Origin: Alphaproteobacteria bacterium bin52
Lineage (GTDB): Bacteria; Pseudomonadota; Alphaproteobacteria; Thalassobaculales; Thalassobaculaceae
DNA length: 64,000 nucleotides
Assembly: GCA_002238645.1 (NCBI GenBank)
Contig: MPMT01000005.1
Coordinates: forward strand, 23,302 to 87,301
Direction: 5' to 3'
A model generated the notes under the pieces. It was not told the DNA's origin, searched no databases, and worked only from the letters and a program-made list of their open reading frames with translations. Made by a program: the position numbers and the translations under genes. Positions 34,637 through 44,259 of this stretch are shown piece by piece. Within the stretch, counting starts at the first letter, position 1. The number at the start of each line of letters is the position of its first letter.

Positions 34637-35656
34637 TCAGGCCCGCACCCTGTGCGCCACGACCACGGCCGCGACAAACAGCGCGACTGCGCCGGCCTGG
34701 TGCAGGATCGCGAGATCGATGTGCGCCACGCTGAGCAGGGTTGCGATGCCGAGCGCCGACTGGACCAGGATCAGTCCGGCCAGCACGGCGGCGGCAGCCC
34801 GTACCTGCCCGGAAATCCCCGGCCTCGATGCCCGGACCGGGAGCACGACACCCGCCGTGACCGCGACCAGTGCCAGCAGCCTGTGATGGAACTGCGCGGA
34901 TCCGGGATCTTCGACCAGGGTTCGCCACACCGAGCCGAGATGACCGTAGTCGGGCGGGACCAGGGATCCTCCCATCAGTGGGAACGTGTTGTAGACGCGA
35001 CCGGCATCCAGCCCGGCGACAAGGGCGCCCGCCAGCACGGTCAGCCCCACCAGGCCGAGGCACAGGTCGGCGTGGCGCACAAGGCGTCTCGAGGGATTCG
35101 CCGATACCGGCCAGCGCAGATCGAGCACGGTCCAGACCACGATGCCGAGGATGACGAAGGCGAGCGACAGGTGAATCGCGAGCCGCAACGGGCTGACGTG
35201 CGGATCGTCAACCAGTCCGCTTCGCACCATCCACCAGCCAATCAGGCCCTGGAGAGCCCCCAGCGCCAGCAGCAGCCAGAAGCGCGCCCGCAGACGGCCG
35301 GGCAGGCTTCCGCGCACCAGGAACCACAGGAACGGTACCGCGTAGACCAGTCCGATCAGCCGTCCCCACAGCCGATGCAGGTATTCCCACCAGAAGATGC
35401 GCCGGAATTCGTCAAGCCCCATCCAGGTGTTGACCTGGCGATATTCCGGGGAGCCCTGGTACAGCGAGAACACCCTCGCCCACTCCTCCTGCGACAACGG
35501 TGGCAGGATGCCCAGCAGCGGCCGCCACTCGACCATCGACAGGCCGGACCCGGTCAGCCTGGTCATGCCGCCGATGATCACCATCAACCCGACCATGACC
35601 GCGACGAGCACCAGCCAGGCTGCGACCGCTCCGCCCGGCTCGCGCCGGACAGCCAT
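34637..35656 (-). CDS. ctaA: Heme A synthase (COX15/CtaA family)
   Basis: A 339-residue membrane protein that oxidises heme O to heme A for cytochrome c oxidase. Eight hydrophobic segments are visible, for example AAWLVLVAVMVGLMVIIGG near the start. Family signatures are GGMTRLTGSGLSMVEWRPL, EYLHRLWGR (heme-binding His), AIHLSLAF, LVAGLDAGRVYNTFPLMGG and QFHHRLLA. The first TM loop sequence identifies the type 2 alphaproteobacterial form. ATG at 35656 overlaps the stop of the preceding gene as TGATG, an efficient coupling; a GTG nine codons upstream has GGAG before it and is possible. Confidence 0.92.
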   Translation of the reverse strand: MAVRREPGGAVAAWLVLVAVMVGLMVIIGGMTRLTGSGLSMVEWRPLLGILPPLSQEEWARVFSLYQGSPEYRQVNTWMGLDEFRRIFWWEYLHRLWGRLIGLVYAVPFLWFLVRGSLPGRLRARFWLLLALGALQGLIGWWMVRSGLVDDPHVSPLRLAIHLSLAFVILGIVVWTVLDLRWPVSANPSRRLVRHADLCLGLVGLTVLAGALVAGLDAGRVYNTFPLMGGSLVPPDYGHLGSVWRTLVEDPGSAQFHHRLLALVAVTAGVVLPVRASRPGISGQVRAAAAVLAGLILVQSALGIATLLSVAHIDLAILHQAGAVALFVAAVVVAHRVRA

Positions 35657-36213
35657 CAGCGAGCCGTGTTCTCGGCCGCGCACCGGAACTCCACGCGATA
35701 GGTGTCACATGACAGATCAGACGCGCCGCAGGTGTTCGGCGCTCCCGGCAGGCCGGACCCGATCAACGGGACGATGCGAAGGTCAATCATCGCGTCCTTG
35801 AGACCGTCCAGTGCCAGAACAGGAAGCGGCACGCCGGGTCCCTGCTGTCCCGGAGCGGAACCGGGCGCCGGTTCACCTCCGGCCTCGCTCCGCAAACGCC
35901 GGTCGGCCTGCGTGCACAGGGTGATCGCCGTCTCCAGCGCGATCGCAGAAAGTTCGATCGCGCCCAGTGCGGTTCGGACCAGGAGCGTCCGGCCGCTCTC
36001 CGGCTCGATCGGCGCAACATGAAACAGCAGCGCGGCATCCTCGCCGGCCGCGGCGCGGAATGCGTCCGCCGGCCCCTCGATCATGACCGGACCCTCGGTG
36101 CCCCCGGGCCGCGGCTCCGGTAACAAGGGGAATTCGTACGGCTGTGCCGCGGCGTCCCCCGCGCCCACGGTCACCAGCAGGAGTACCGTCAGTCCCGGCA
36201 GGATACTCGGCAT
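35656..36213 (-). CDS. Small secreted protein coupled to heme A synthase
   Basis: A 185-residue protein with a signal peptide: residues 1-20 hydrophobic (ILPGLTVLLLVTVGAG) and an AAA-type cleavage before QPYEF near residue 23. The mature part is acidic and Pro/Gly-rich with an SDLSCDTYRVEFRC C-terminus containing Cys residues that could form a disulfide. I do not recognise the family. The stop overlaps the ctaA start (TGATG), so a role connected with oxidase assembly is possible but only by association. ATG at 36213 follows GGAGAGGCC. Confidence 0.6.
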   Translation of the reverse strand: MPSILPGLTVLLLVTVGAGDAAAQPYEFPLLPEPRPGGTEGPVMIEGPADAFRAAAGEDAALLFHVAPIEPESGRTLLVRTALGAIELSAIALETAITLCTQADRRLRSEAGGEPAPGSAPGQQGPGVPLPVLALDGLKDAMIDLRIVPLIGSGLPGAPNTCGASDLSCDTYRVEFRCAAENTAR

Positions 36214-36333
36214 GTTCCGGCCTCTCCGTCCTGCTTCGGCCTGCACTTTAGCGAGTTTGGGGTCGGATTGTACCTGATTCCGTTTTTCTGCATGATCGCC
36301 GCATCAGGCTCGCCGCTTGCCCTGCAGTGCACC

Positions 36334-36358
36334 CCAAGGCATGTTTTGTTCGCCTTGG
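36334..36358. promoter_or_regulatory. Inverted repeat upstream of pntAA (candidate operator)
   Basis: CCAAGGC (36334-36340) and GCCTTGG (36352-36358) form a perfect 7-bp inverted repeat with an 11-nt AT-rich centre, 46 bp before the pntAA start. Spacing of 18 bp between half-site centres is near two helical turns, fitting a dimeric regulator. It could equally be a transcript hairpin. Confidence 0.4.
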
Positions 36359-36403
36359 CAGGGTCCTGGCGCGATACCTTTCGACGTCCGAGGAGCATGG
36401 CAA

Positions 36404-37579
36404 ATGAAATTGGGCATCGTCCGGGAACGGCGCCTTCACGAACGGCGAGTGGCAGCCTCCCCGGACACGGTCAAGAAACTGGTCGGCCTCGGTCTTGACG
36501 TGGTGGTCGAGCGGGGCGCGGGACTGTCTGCGGCCATCCAGGACATCGCCTACGCCCAGGCGGGCGCAAGCCTGGTCGACACTGCGGCCGACGCACTCGG
36601 TGACGCCGACATCGTGTTCAAGATCCGCAAGCCGTTCGGCCCCGACGAGCCGGACAACGAGGTCGATCTCCTCAAGGACGGGGCGGTTCTGGCCTGCCTG
36701 ATGGAACCCTACAGGGACCGGGGACTGTTCAATGCGATCGCCGCCCGCAACATCACCTGTTTCGCGCTGGAACTCATCCCGCGCATCACCCGGGCCCAGA
36801 CCATGGACGTGCTGTCGTCCCAGGCCAACCTTGCCGGCTACAAGGCGGTGATCGAGGCCGGTGCGGCCTTCGGCCGGGCGTTTCCGATGATGATGACGGC
36901 CGCCGGCACCGTCCCGCCGGCCAGGTGCATGATCATGGGGGCCGGAGTGGCCGGCCTGCAGGCCATTGCCACCGCGCGCCGCCTGGGCGCGGTGGTCTCC
37001 GCGACCGATGTGCGCCCCGCGGCAAAGGAGAACGTCGAGAGCCTCGGTGCGACCTTCGTCGCCGTGGAGGACGAGGAGTTCCGCCAGGCCGAGACGGCGG
37101 GCGGCTACGCCAGGGAGATGAGCCGGGAGTACCGGGACAAGCAGGCGGCGCTGATCGCGGAGACAATTTCGCGCCAGGACATCGTCATCTGCACCGCACT
37201 GATCCCCGGTCGACCGGCTCCTGTGCTGGTGAGCGAGGACATGGTCAAGGCGATGAAACCGGGTTCGGTGATTGTCGACCTTGCCGTCGAGCAGGGAGGC
37301 AACTGTCCGTTGTCGGTCTACGGCGAAACCGTCAGCAGGTACGGCGTCACCATCATCGGGCGCGCCAACATGCCGAGCGAAGTGGCGGTCGACGCTTCGG
37401 CCCTGTTCTCGAAGAACCTGCTGAACTTCCTCACACCCCTGATCGACAGCGACACCGGGCTGCTCTCGATCGACACCGAGGACGAGATCATCAAGGGATC
37501 ACTCGTCACCTGGCACGGAGCCGTGGTGCATCCGGCCGTCCTCGAGTTGCAGGATGAGACCGGCGGAGAGGCGTCATGA
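36404..37579 (+). CDS. pntAA: NAD(P) transhydrogenase subunit alpha part 1
   Basis: A 391-residue soluble NAD(H)-binding subunit (domain I) of proton-translocating transhydrogenase. Residues 1-130 form the alanine-dehydrogenase-like N-domain ([20 protein letters not shown]), the Rossmann fold follows with [19 protein letters not shown] near residue 180 and the mobile [14 protein letters not shown] loop near residue 228; [11 protein letters not shown] is also typical. No membrane segment is present, which matches the split alpha1 form of alphaproteobacteria. ATG at 36404 follows GAGGAG; an upstream extension has no homology. It overlaps pntAB by four bases. Confidence 0.95.
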   Translation: MKLGIVRERRLHERRVAASPDTVKKLVGLGLDVVVERGAGLSAAIQDIAYAQAGASLVDTAADALGDADIVFKIRKPFGPDEPDNEVDLLKDGAVLACLMEPYRDRGLFNAIAARNITCFALELIPRITRAQTMDVLSSQANLAGYKAVIEAGAAFGRAFPMMMTAAGTVPPARCMIMGAGVAGLQAIATARRLGAVVSATDVRPAAKENVESLGATFVAVEDEEFRQAETAGGYAREMSREYRDKQAALIAETISRQDIVICTALIPGRPAPVLVSEDMVKAMKPGSVIVDLAVEQGGNCPLSVYGETVSRYGVTIIGRANMPSEVAVDASALFSKNLLNFLTPLIDSDTGLLSIDTEDEIIKGSLVTWHGAVVHPAVLELQDETGGEAS

Positions 37580-37986
37580 CCCCCGAACAGCTGATCGAAC
37601 GGGCAAACCGGCTGGTGGAGGAGTCCCGCGAACTCGCCGAACACTCCGCCGGGCTGATCCGCCAGGCGACCTCCGCCGTGCCCGAGACCGCCTCGGCAGC
37701 GGGCATCGACCCGTTCCTGTTCGGCCTGACGGTGCTCGTGCTGTCATGTTTCGTCGGATACTACGTGGTCTGGCGGGTCACTCCGGCGTTGCACTCGCCG
37801 CTGATGAGCGTGACCAATGCCATTTCCTCGGTGATCATTGTCGGCGCCCTGATCGCCGCCGGACCCGCCGAGATGAACTTCTCGCAGATCATGGGGTTCT
37901 TCGCTGTCGTCCTGGCGTCGGTCAACATCTTCGGCGGCTTTATCGTCACGCAGCGCATGCTCTCCATGTTCCGGAAAAAACGCTGA
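37576..37986 (+). CDS. pntAB: NAD(P) transhydrogenase subunit alpha part 2
   Basis: A 136-residue membrane subunit supplying part of domain II. It has a polar N-terminus of about 45 residues followed by three hydrophobic segments ([52 protein letters not shown]) and the conserved [17 protein letters not shown] loop. With pntB it forms the proton channel. ATG overlaps the pntAA stop as ATGA, so the two are coupled; pntB starts 21 bp downstream. Confidence 0.95.
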   Translation: MTPEQLIERANRLVEESRELAEHSAGLIRQATSAVPETASAAGIDPFLFGLTVLVLSCFVGYYVVWRVTPALHSPLMSVTNAISSVIIVGALIAAGPAEMNFSQIMGFFAVVLASVNIFGGFIVTQRMLSMFRKKR

Positions 37987-38007
37987 TCCGGCGGGTGCGA
38001 TATCGCA

Positions 38008-39405
38008 ATGATTCATATTCCTGAAAATCTCTCCGCAATCCTCTACCTCGTCTCGGGCGTGTGTTTCATCCTCGCCCTGAGGGGACTGAGTTCGCCGGTC
38101 AGTGCGCGCAAGGGCAACCTGTTCGGCATTGCCGGCATGGTCATCGCCGTCGGAACCACGGCGGCGCTGCCTGCGGTGCTGAGCTACGAGGTGATCATCG
38201 CCGGTATCGTGATCGGCGGGGCAATTGGTACGCTGATCGCGCGGAAGATCGAGATGACCGCGCTACCGCAGCTGGTGGCGGCGTTCCACAGCCTGGTTGG
38301 TCTCGCCGCGTGTTTCGTGGCCGCGGCCGCGTTCTACCGCCCCGAAGCCTACGGGATCGGGCGGTTTCTCGACATCGGCACCGCCAGCCTGATCGAAATG
38401 TCGGTCGGGCTCGCGATCGGCGCCGTGACCTTTACCGGCTCCATCATTGCCTTCGGCAAGCTGCAGGGACTGATCAGCGGCGCACCGCTGGTCTTTCCCG
38501 GCCAGCACTTCCTGAACGCAATACTCGGCATCGGGCTGGTGGCGCTTGTGGTCCTGCTGGTCCAGGTCCAGTCAGAGGCCACCTTCTGGAGTATTCTTGC
38601 GCTCTCGCTGCTGATCGGGGTGCTGATCATCGTCCCCATCGGCGGTGCGGACATGCCGGTCGTGATCTCCATGCTGAACTCGTATTCAGGCTGGGCCGCC
38701 TGCGGGATCGGGTTCACGCTCTCGAACAGCCTGCTCATCATCACCGGGGCCCTGGTGGGATCCTCGGGCGCGATCCTGTCCTACATCATGTGCAAGGGGA
38801 TGAACCGGTCGTTTTTCAGCGTGATCCTGGGTGGCTTCGGCGGCGAGTCGGAAGCGGCGGGCGCATCGCACGGCGACAGGGCGATCAAGTCGGGAAGCGC
38901 CGAGGACGCGGCCTTCATTATGGAGAACGCCTCTTCGGTGATCATTGTTCCGGGCTACGGCATGGCGGTCGCACAGGCGCAGCACACGCTGCGCGAAATC
39001 GGCGACATCCTGCGCCAGCGCGGGGTCAGGGTGCGCTATGCGATTCACCCGGTGGCAGGCCGCATGCCCGGTCACATGAACGTGCTGCTCGCAGAGGCGA
39101 ACGTTCCCTATGACCACGTCCTCGAACTTGAGGAAATCAACCGCGACTTCCCCCAGACCGACGTCGCTTTCGTCATCGGGGCCAACGACGTCACCAACCC
39201 GGCCGCCAAGACCGACCCGACGAGCCCGATCTACGGCATGCCGATTCTCGATGTCGAGAACGCGCGGACCGTGCTGTTCGTCAAGCGGTCCCTGGCGTCG
39301 GGATATGCCGGCGTCGACAACGAACTGTTCTTCCGTGACAACACCATGATGCTGTTCGCCGACGCCAAGAAGATGTGCGAGGAAATCGTCATCTCGCTCA
39401 GCTGA
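38008..39405 (+). CDS. pntB: NAD(P) transhydrogenase subunit beta
   Basis: A 465-residue subunit made of an N-terminal membrane half with nine predicted segments (to about residue 270) and a C-terminal NADP(H)-binding domain III. Signatures are FHSLVGLAACFVA in the membrane half and IVPGYGMAVAQAQH, HPVAGRMPGHMNVLLAEA and GANDVTNPAAKTDP in domain III. Hydride transfer from NADH to NADP+ is coupled to inward proton flow, supplying NADPH. Complete and preceded by pntAA and pntAB in the standard order. Confidence 0.96.
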   Translation: MIHIPENLSAILYLVSGVCFILALRGLSSPVSARKGNLFGIAGMVIAVGTTAALPAVLSYEVIIAGIVIGGAIGTLIARKIEMTALPQLVAAFHSLVGLAACFVAAAAFYRPEAYGIGRFLDIGTASLIEMSVGLAIGAVTFTGSIIAFGKLQGLISGAPLVFPGQHFLNAILGIGLVALVVLLVQVQSEATFWSILALSLLIGVLIIVPIGGADMPVVISMLNSYSGWAACGIGFTLSNSLLIITGALVGSSGAILSYIMCKGMNRSFFSVILGGFGGESEAAGASHGDRAIKSGSAEDAAFIMENASSVIIVPGYGMAVAQAQHTLREIGDILRQRGVRVRYAIHPVAGRMPGHMNVLLAEANVPYDHVLELEEINRDFPQTDVAFVIGANDVTNPAAKTDPTSPIYGMPILDVENARTVLFVKRSLASGYAGVDNELFFRDNTMMLFADAKKMCEEIVISLS

Positions 39406-39689
39406 GCGACGACAGTCACGGCCGGAGACCGGCGCCTCGCTCTCAACGCACAACCGGGTGGTCCGGGAATTCCCCGGAAGCATGACGCGGCGCGAACTTC
39501 CCGGCGCGTCCGGCACGGTTCGGTCGGGACCGGCCGATCTCCCCGCCAAACTGCCAGGGCAGGAACTCTGGTGCCGGCAGGACCGCGCGTTCACCCTGCG
39601 AGCGCTGCTCCCGTCCACCCGCGTGTGCGCCGTGGGTTCACAGGCCCTCCCGGTCGGAATAACCGTGGAAGCCGTGGGCGTGCGGGGCT

Positions 39690-41093
39690 TCAGGCCTGCA
39701 CGGTCGCGACCTCGCGCCGGTCGGCATCCTCGGGGACCGGGGTCGTGGTAACCGGGCTTTCGATCACCACCTCCGGCTCGGGCGGGACCGGCAGCAGTGC
39801 CACTCCCGGCGGCCTGCGCCATTCGATGGTCGCAAACGCGCCGCAGTTCCCGCACAGCGCCGCCCAGTCAGGGGATCCGGCCCCGCAGGACCGGCAGGTC
39901 CAGGCCTCGTCGGCCTGCGCTCCGGCCGCCCGCTCCAGCCAGGACCGGGCGGCCGCACTGTCCCCGTGCTCCTCCTGCTCGAGCCGCGCCATCAGCATGC
40001 AGGCCCGGGCCCCGGCGTCATCGGGCAGGCCCAGTCCCGCGAGCACCCGGCGCGCCTCGCCCCAGAACCGGCTGTCGAGCGCGGCCGCAGCAATGGCGAG
40101 CCGACTCTCCCGTTCGTCCTGGGTGTCGGACGTCAGCCGCTGGATCCGGCGAAACCGGTCAAGCGGCGTGTCCTGCGGCCAGAGCCCGGTATAGACCGTC
40201 ACCAGATCGGGGTGCGGCCGTTTCGGCCAGGAGGTTTCGATCAGGCGGGCCGCCGCCCGGGTCTTGCCGCTGTGTGCGAGCGACCTGGCCTTCAGGACAA
40301 TCGCGGGACTGAAGTCGGAGGCGGTGGACAGCGCGCGGTCGGACAGCTCGAGCGCCTCCGCGACCCGATCCGCATCCAGCGCTTGCTGCGCCCTGGCCGC
40401 GAAGATCGCAAGGCGGTGCTCCAGTGCCTCGGCCTCGGGCCTGATCTTGCGCCGGACCGCGTCGAACAGGGTTGCCTGGGCGTCGGTCCACCTTCCCGCC
40501 CGCGACTGCAGGTCGAACAGCGTCTCGACGACGAAGCTCGAGTCCGGTCGCAGCCGGCGCGCGCGTTCCGCAATGGCGAACGCCTGTTCGGTGTCATTTT
40601 CGCGCAGCGCCTGGCGCAGCAGGCCGGTCAGGCCGAGAAAGGCGGTCTCCTCGTTGCCCGTCAGGGCGTCAAAGTACCGCCTGGCCGCTTCCTCGTCTCC
40701 GCTCAGTGCCGCGGCCTGGGCCGACAGCAACCGTGTGACCTCGGGCTCCCTCAACAGGGAATCGGCGCGGCGCGCAAGTCGCATGGTTTCCTCGCGGTCC
40801 CCCGCCGTCGCCGCGGCCATGCCAAGCGCCAGGGCGCGGTAGCCCTCCTCGCGCCGGCGTGCCGTGCGCCGCGCAACGAAGCTGCCCGGCGCACGCGTGA
40901 CCGCGCGCCAGGCCGCAAGCACCATGTTGAACAGCATGACCAGCCCGATCGCCGCCACGATCAGCAGGGCAAACTGGGTCTCGACCCGGTATCCCAGCCA
41001 GTCCACCACCACCGTGCCCGGGTGATCGGCCAGCCAGACCGCGGCGATAACCAGGATCGTGAGTTGCACGCAGTACAGCAGGATCCGGCGCAT
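39690..41093 (-). CDS. hemY: Heme biosynthesis-associated TPR protein HemY
   Basis: A 467-residue inner-membrane protein of the proteobacterial HemY family (not the protoporphyrinogen oxidase of the same name). Two transmembrane helices sit in residues 3-20 and 40-62; the rest is a series of TPR-like helical pairs, such as EEAARRYFDALTGNEETAFL. The C-terminus has a CxxC...CxxC zinc ribbon (CRSCGAGSPDWAALCGNCGAF split near residues 419-438), an unusual but recurring alphaproteobacterial feature. HemY is linked to late heme synthesis by its genetic neighbourhood; the molecular role is unsettled. It ends a block with mitofilin, hemD and hemC. Confidence 0.88.
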   Translation of the reverse strand: MRRILLYCVQLTILVIAAVWLADHPGTVVVDWLGYRVETQFALLIVAAIGLVMLFNMVLAAWRAVTRAPGSFVARRTARRREEGYRALALGMAAATAGDREETMRLARRADSLLREPEVTRLLSAQAAALSGDEEAARRYFDALTGNEETAFLGLTGLLRQALRENDTEQAFAIAERARRLRPDSSFVVETLFDLQSRAGRWTDAQATLFDAVRRKIRPEAEALEHRLAIFAARAQQALDADRVAEALELSDRALSTASDFSPAIVLKARSLAHSGKTRAAARLIETSWPKRPHPDLVTVYTGLWPQDTPLDRFRRIQRLTSDTQDERESRLAIAAAALDSRFWGEARRVLAGLGLPDDAGARACMLMARLEQEEHGDSAAARSWLERAAGAQADEAWTCRSCGAGSPDWAALCGNCGAFATIEWRRPPGVALLPVPPEPEVVIESPVTTTPVPEDADRREVATVQA

Positions 41094-41099
41094 CGTTCT

Positions 41100-42476
41100 C
41101 TACCCGCTCGCCAGCCCGGCCAGCACCGCCGCCTCGAGAGAGGCCATGGCGGCATCCACGGCAAGCCGGCCGCGGGCCCCGGCCAGCCAGTCCGCAACGG
41201 CTGCGGCTGCCGCACCCTCGAGCATCTCCAGCGCCGACACCGCGCCGGAGAGTTCGCCGGCAGCGAGCGCGGTTTCGGCCTCTGCGACACGGGCCTCGAG
41301 ACTGTCGGGCTCAACATCCTCGACCTGCCGGATCGTGACCAGTGATGTCACCCTGGCCAGCACCTCGCCGACCAGTCCCTCGGCCAGCTCGGTGTCGCGG
41401 CTCTGCAGCGCGGCGCGGGCAACGTCGGGAAACCCGGCCCTCAGCCGGTCCAGCGACGGCACGCCGGCATCGGCGCCGGGCTCGAGTGCCGCAAGCGCCG
41501 CCTCGACGTCGGGCTCGCCGGCCAACACCGGACGCAGCGTCTCGAGATGCCGGCGCCAGGGCTTCGAGGCCGCCGTGGCAATCCGCAGCTGCCCGAGACC
41601 GATCAGCGCGAAGGCAAGCTGTTCACGGTCGGGGCGCTCGAGTTGCGCCGCAAGAACGTCGATGCGCTGCTCGAGGCCCGATACCTGTTCACGCACCGCA
41701 CCGGTCTCGGCCCGGGCCGCGTCGACCTGCTCTCGCACTGCACCGGTCTCGGCCCGGGCCGCGTCGAGCTGCTCGGGCAGAACCCGCTCGCGGGCCTCGA
41801 CCGCCGCCAGCTGCTCGGCGATCTGAAGCAGGCGGGACATGAACTGCGGAAAGTTCCCGCCCTGCTCCTCGGCCAGTTCGAGATGCTCCATGCGGGTTTC
41901 GAGATCCGCCAGTCGTTCCGCCAGTTCGCCTGTTTCACCGGCAGTCTGCTCCCGTGCCGCCACGGTGCCCGCCGCCATCTCCTCGTCAGCCGCTTCCAGC
42001 CGGTCCAGGCGCTCCTCGATCGCCGCCAGCCGGGGCTTCCATTCCTTCCGCAGAGCCTCGAGCTGGTCGGCCACGGCGGGTTCAGCCGGGGTTTCGACCT
42101 CTGCCGTCGTGTCGGCGCGGGGTGGAGCGGCCGCCTCCGTCACCACGCCGGAGGTGGCCGGTTCCGTGTTGTCGGCCCCCGCAGTGTCCACCCCCGCATT
42201 CGTCCCGGATTCACCCGTCATCCATGACGGCAGCCCCAGGCTTTGCTCGATGTGGCCTAGGTCCGCCCCGACAACGGCCAGAACCTGAGCAACGCCGCCG
42301 CGCCAGGAAGAGTAACTGGCGACCAGGATGCCGAGGACGAGGATGACGGCACCCGCTGCCAGCAGCGGAACGCGTCGGGTCCGCAGGATCGATGACGGCT
42401 TGACATCGATGACCGGACCGGCGCCGGAAGACGCCGCCGCAGGCTTTTCCCGATCACTTTCACTCGGTGATGACAT
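41100..42476 (-). CDS. Mitofilin/Mic60-like inner-membrane protein
   Basis: A 458-residue protein with a cytoplasmic N-terminus, one transmembrane helix at about residues 35-57 (VPLLAAGAVILVLGILVASY), an Ala/Thr-rich linker, a long coiled coil (about 130-275, rich in EQLxAARAE) and a C-terminal mitofilin signature domain. Alphaproteobacterial homologues shape inner-membrane folds, and the location between hemD and hemY is the conserved hallmark of this family. The coiled coil holds a 14-residue tandem repeat. It is 6 bp from hemY. ATG at 42476. Confidence 0.82.
   Translation of the reverse strand: MSSPSESDREKPAAASSGAGPVIDVKPSSILRTRRVPLLAAGAVILVLGILVASYSSWRGGVAQVLAVVGADLGHIEQSLGLPSWMTGESGTNAGVDTAGADNTEPATSGVVTEAAAPPRADTTAEVETPAEPAVADQLEALRKEWKPRLAAIEERLDRLEAADEEMAAGTVAAREQTAGETGELAERLADLETRMEHLELAEEQGGNFPQFMSRLLQIAEQLAAVEARERVLPEQLDAARAETGAVREQVDAARAETGAVREQVSGLEQRIDVLAAQLERPDREQLAFALIGLGQLRIATAASKPWRRHLETLRPVLAGEPDVEAALAALEPGADAGVPSLDRLRAGFPDVARAALQSRDTELAEGLVGEVLARVTSLVTIRQVEDVEPDSLEARVAEAETALAAGELSGAVSALEMLEGAAAAAVADWLAGARGRLAVDAAMASLEAAVLAGLASG
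41698..41767. repeat. 42-bp-period tandem repeat in the mitofilin-like gene
   Basis: ACCGGTCTCGG starts at 41700 and again at 41742. About 28 bases are identical between the two copies and the rest differ slightly. They encode two copies of DAARAETGAVREQV in the coiled coil; 14 residues equal two heptads, so copy number can change without breaking the coil register. Confidence 0.8.
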
Positions 42477-42521
42477 GCTCCCGCCCGGCTTGCCAGTTCC
42501 GGTCGGACCATAGCAGATTCG

Positions 42522-43241
42522 TCATGGTTTGTGTGTTCCACCGGGGAGCAGGTCGAGCATCCCCGACCGGTCGGGGCGGGCCGCGATCCTGATTGCTTTC
42601 CACTCGAGCTCACGGGCCGATTCCGCGACCGCCCGGCTGAGGCAGAAGGCGATCATGACCCCTGTCGCGGACGCCAGTCCGGCCCGCCCGAGCAGGTCGG
42701 CAAACAGGCGTGCGGAGCGCGGCGAGAAGTGCAGGACGCCGTCGATCTCGCCGGCCGCAAGCGCACGCCTCGCCGCCTCGGTCAGTTCTTCCATCGCCTC
42801 GGCCCGGTAGACCACGCGCCGCTCCAGTCGGTACCCCGCCGCCTCCAGGCGATGTTGCAGATCACCGCGCGTCACCTCACCACACAGCCAGAGCAGCCGG
42901 CCGGCATCGGGGCGGAGCCTGCGGATCACCAGCTCCGCCAGGTCGGCGGCATCCCCGGCTGCGGACAGCACTGAACGGTAGCCGGAATTCCGCACCCGCC
43001 GGGCGGTCGCCTCTCCGGCGCAGCAGATGGTCTGCGCCGGATCGACACCGGCGGACGCCAGCGCCGGCAGCGCGCCGGCGCTCGTCAGCAGCACCGCCTG
43101 CAGTCCCCGCCCCGGCACCGGTCCGGGCGGCAGCTCGATACGTCTCATCACCGGTGAAATCATCGTCTCAAGGCCGCGCCGCTCAAGGAGCTCGGCAAGC
43201 CGCAGCGATTCCGGCATCGGTCGCGTCAACAACAGCCGCAC
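42522..43241 (-). CDS. hemD: Uroporphyrinogen-III synthase
   Basis: A 239-residue two-domain enzyme that closes and inverts hydroxymethylbilane to uroporphyrinogen III. Family sequence is loose, but MRLLLTRP at the start, VLLTSAGAL near residue 50, GEATARRVRNSGY near 76 and VLHFSPRSARLFADLL near 166 are typical. It starts at GTG 43241 six bases after the hemC stop, the standard hemC-hemD order. The size is normal. Confidence 0.88.
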   Translation of the reverse strand: MRLLLTRPMPESLRLAELLERRGLETMISPVMRRIELPPGPVPGRGLQAVLLTSAGALPALASAGVDPAQTICCAGEATARRVRNSGYRSVLSAAGDAADLAELVIRRLRPDAGRLLWLCGEVTRGDLQHRLEAAGYRLERRVVYRAEAMEELTEAARRALAAGEIDGVLHFSPRSARLFADLLGRAGLASATGVMIAFCLSRAVAESARELEWKAIRIAARPDRSGMLDLLPGGTHKP

Positions 43242-43247
43242 CGCGAA

Positions 43248-44183
43248 CTACCGCAACGCGTCAGCACCGGCAGACCGGCGCAATGCCTGGCCGACTGCAT
43301 GGCCAAGCTCCTCCGGAGCGTCCTCCGGTCCGTCACGTTCCTCGCTGTACCCGGACCGCAGGTCGGCCCCGGCGTGCCAGCCGGCGAGCGTCATCCGACC
43401 GGGCCGCACGAAGCGGGCATGTCCCGCAATCGGGGTCCGGCAAGTCCCGTCGAGCTCCGCCAGCATCGCGCGTTCGGCGCGCACCGCCAGTTCGCTCTCG
43501 CGGTGGGAGATCGCCCGCATCCACCGACAGACCCTCTTGTCATCGAGGCGGCACTGGATGCCGATCGCCCCCTGGCCCACCGCCGGCAGCATGTCCTCCA
43601 CCGGAAGTATCCTCGTTGCGCGTTCTTCGAGCCCGAGCCGGCGAAGCCCGGCCAGTGCCAGAATCGTGGCGGCGACGGCGCCTTCGTCGAGCCGGGCAAG
43701 CCGCGTGTCCACGTTGCCGCGAAACGGCACGATCCGCAGGTCCCCACGCCGGGCGCGAAGCAGTGCTGCACGCCGGACCGACGAGGTCCCGACCACGGCT
43801 CCCCGTGGCAGATCCGCGATATCCGCAGCGCCCGGGGAGAGAAACGCGTCGCGCGGATCCTCGCGCGGCAGGACGGCCGCAATCGCGGTCCCGTCGGCCA
43901 GTACCGTTTCCACGTCCTTCATCGAGTGAACGGCAGCATCGATCCGGTTCTCGAGCAGCGCCTGTTCGATCTCCTTGCAAAACAGTCCCTTGCCACCGAT
44001 GTCCGCCAGCGGCCGGTCCCTGACCCGGTCACCCGTGGTGGTGATCGCCACCACCTCGACCGCGCCGTCGCGGCCGAGCCCGGCATGAACCGCGGCAAGG
44101 CGCGCGCACACCTCGCCGGCCTGTGCGAGCGCCAGCCTGGACCCCCGGGTTCCGATCCGAACCAGCGGCGTGCTAGGATTCAT
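43248..44183 (-). CDS. hemC: Hydroxymethylbilane synthase (porphobilinogen deaminase)
   Basis: A 311-residue enzyme that links four porphobilinogens. Domain signatures are [14 protein letters not shown] at the start, [10 protein letters not shown] (catalytic Asp90), [17 protein letters not shown] with the conserved Arg residues, and the dipyrromethane cofactor Cys248 in [11 protein letters not shown]. The gene is divergent from tsaD, with 76 bp between starts. It should be transcribed with hemD, mitofilin and hemY. Confidence 0.95.
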   Translation of the reverse strand: MNPSTPLVRIGTRGSRLALAQAGEVCARLAAVHAGLGRDGAVEVVAITTTGDRVRDRPLADIGGKGLFCKEIEQALLENRIDAAVHSMKDVETVLADGTAIAAVLPREDPRDAFLSPGAADIADLPRGAVVGTSSVRRAALLRARRGDLRIVPFRGNVDTRLARLDEGAVAATILALAGLRRLGLEERATRILPVEDMLPAVGQGAIGIQCRLDDKRVCRWMRAISHRESELAVRAERAMLAELDGTCRTPIAGHARFVRPGRMTLAGWHAGADLRSGYSEERDGPEDAPEELGHAVGQALRRSAGADALR

Positions 44184-44259
44184 CGCCGGTTGCAGACGGC
44201 GTCACAGGTCATGTCCAGGCCTCGTCCAGGTTCCCGCGCACCACAGCATGAAGGCGCCC

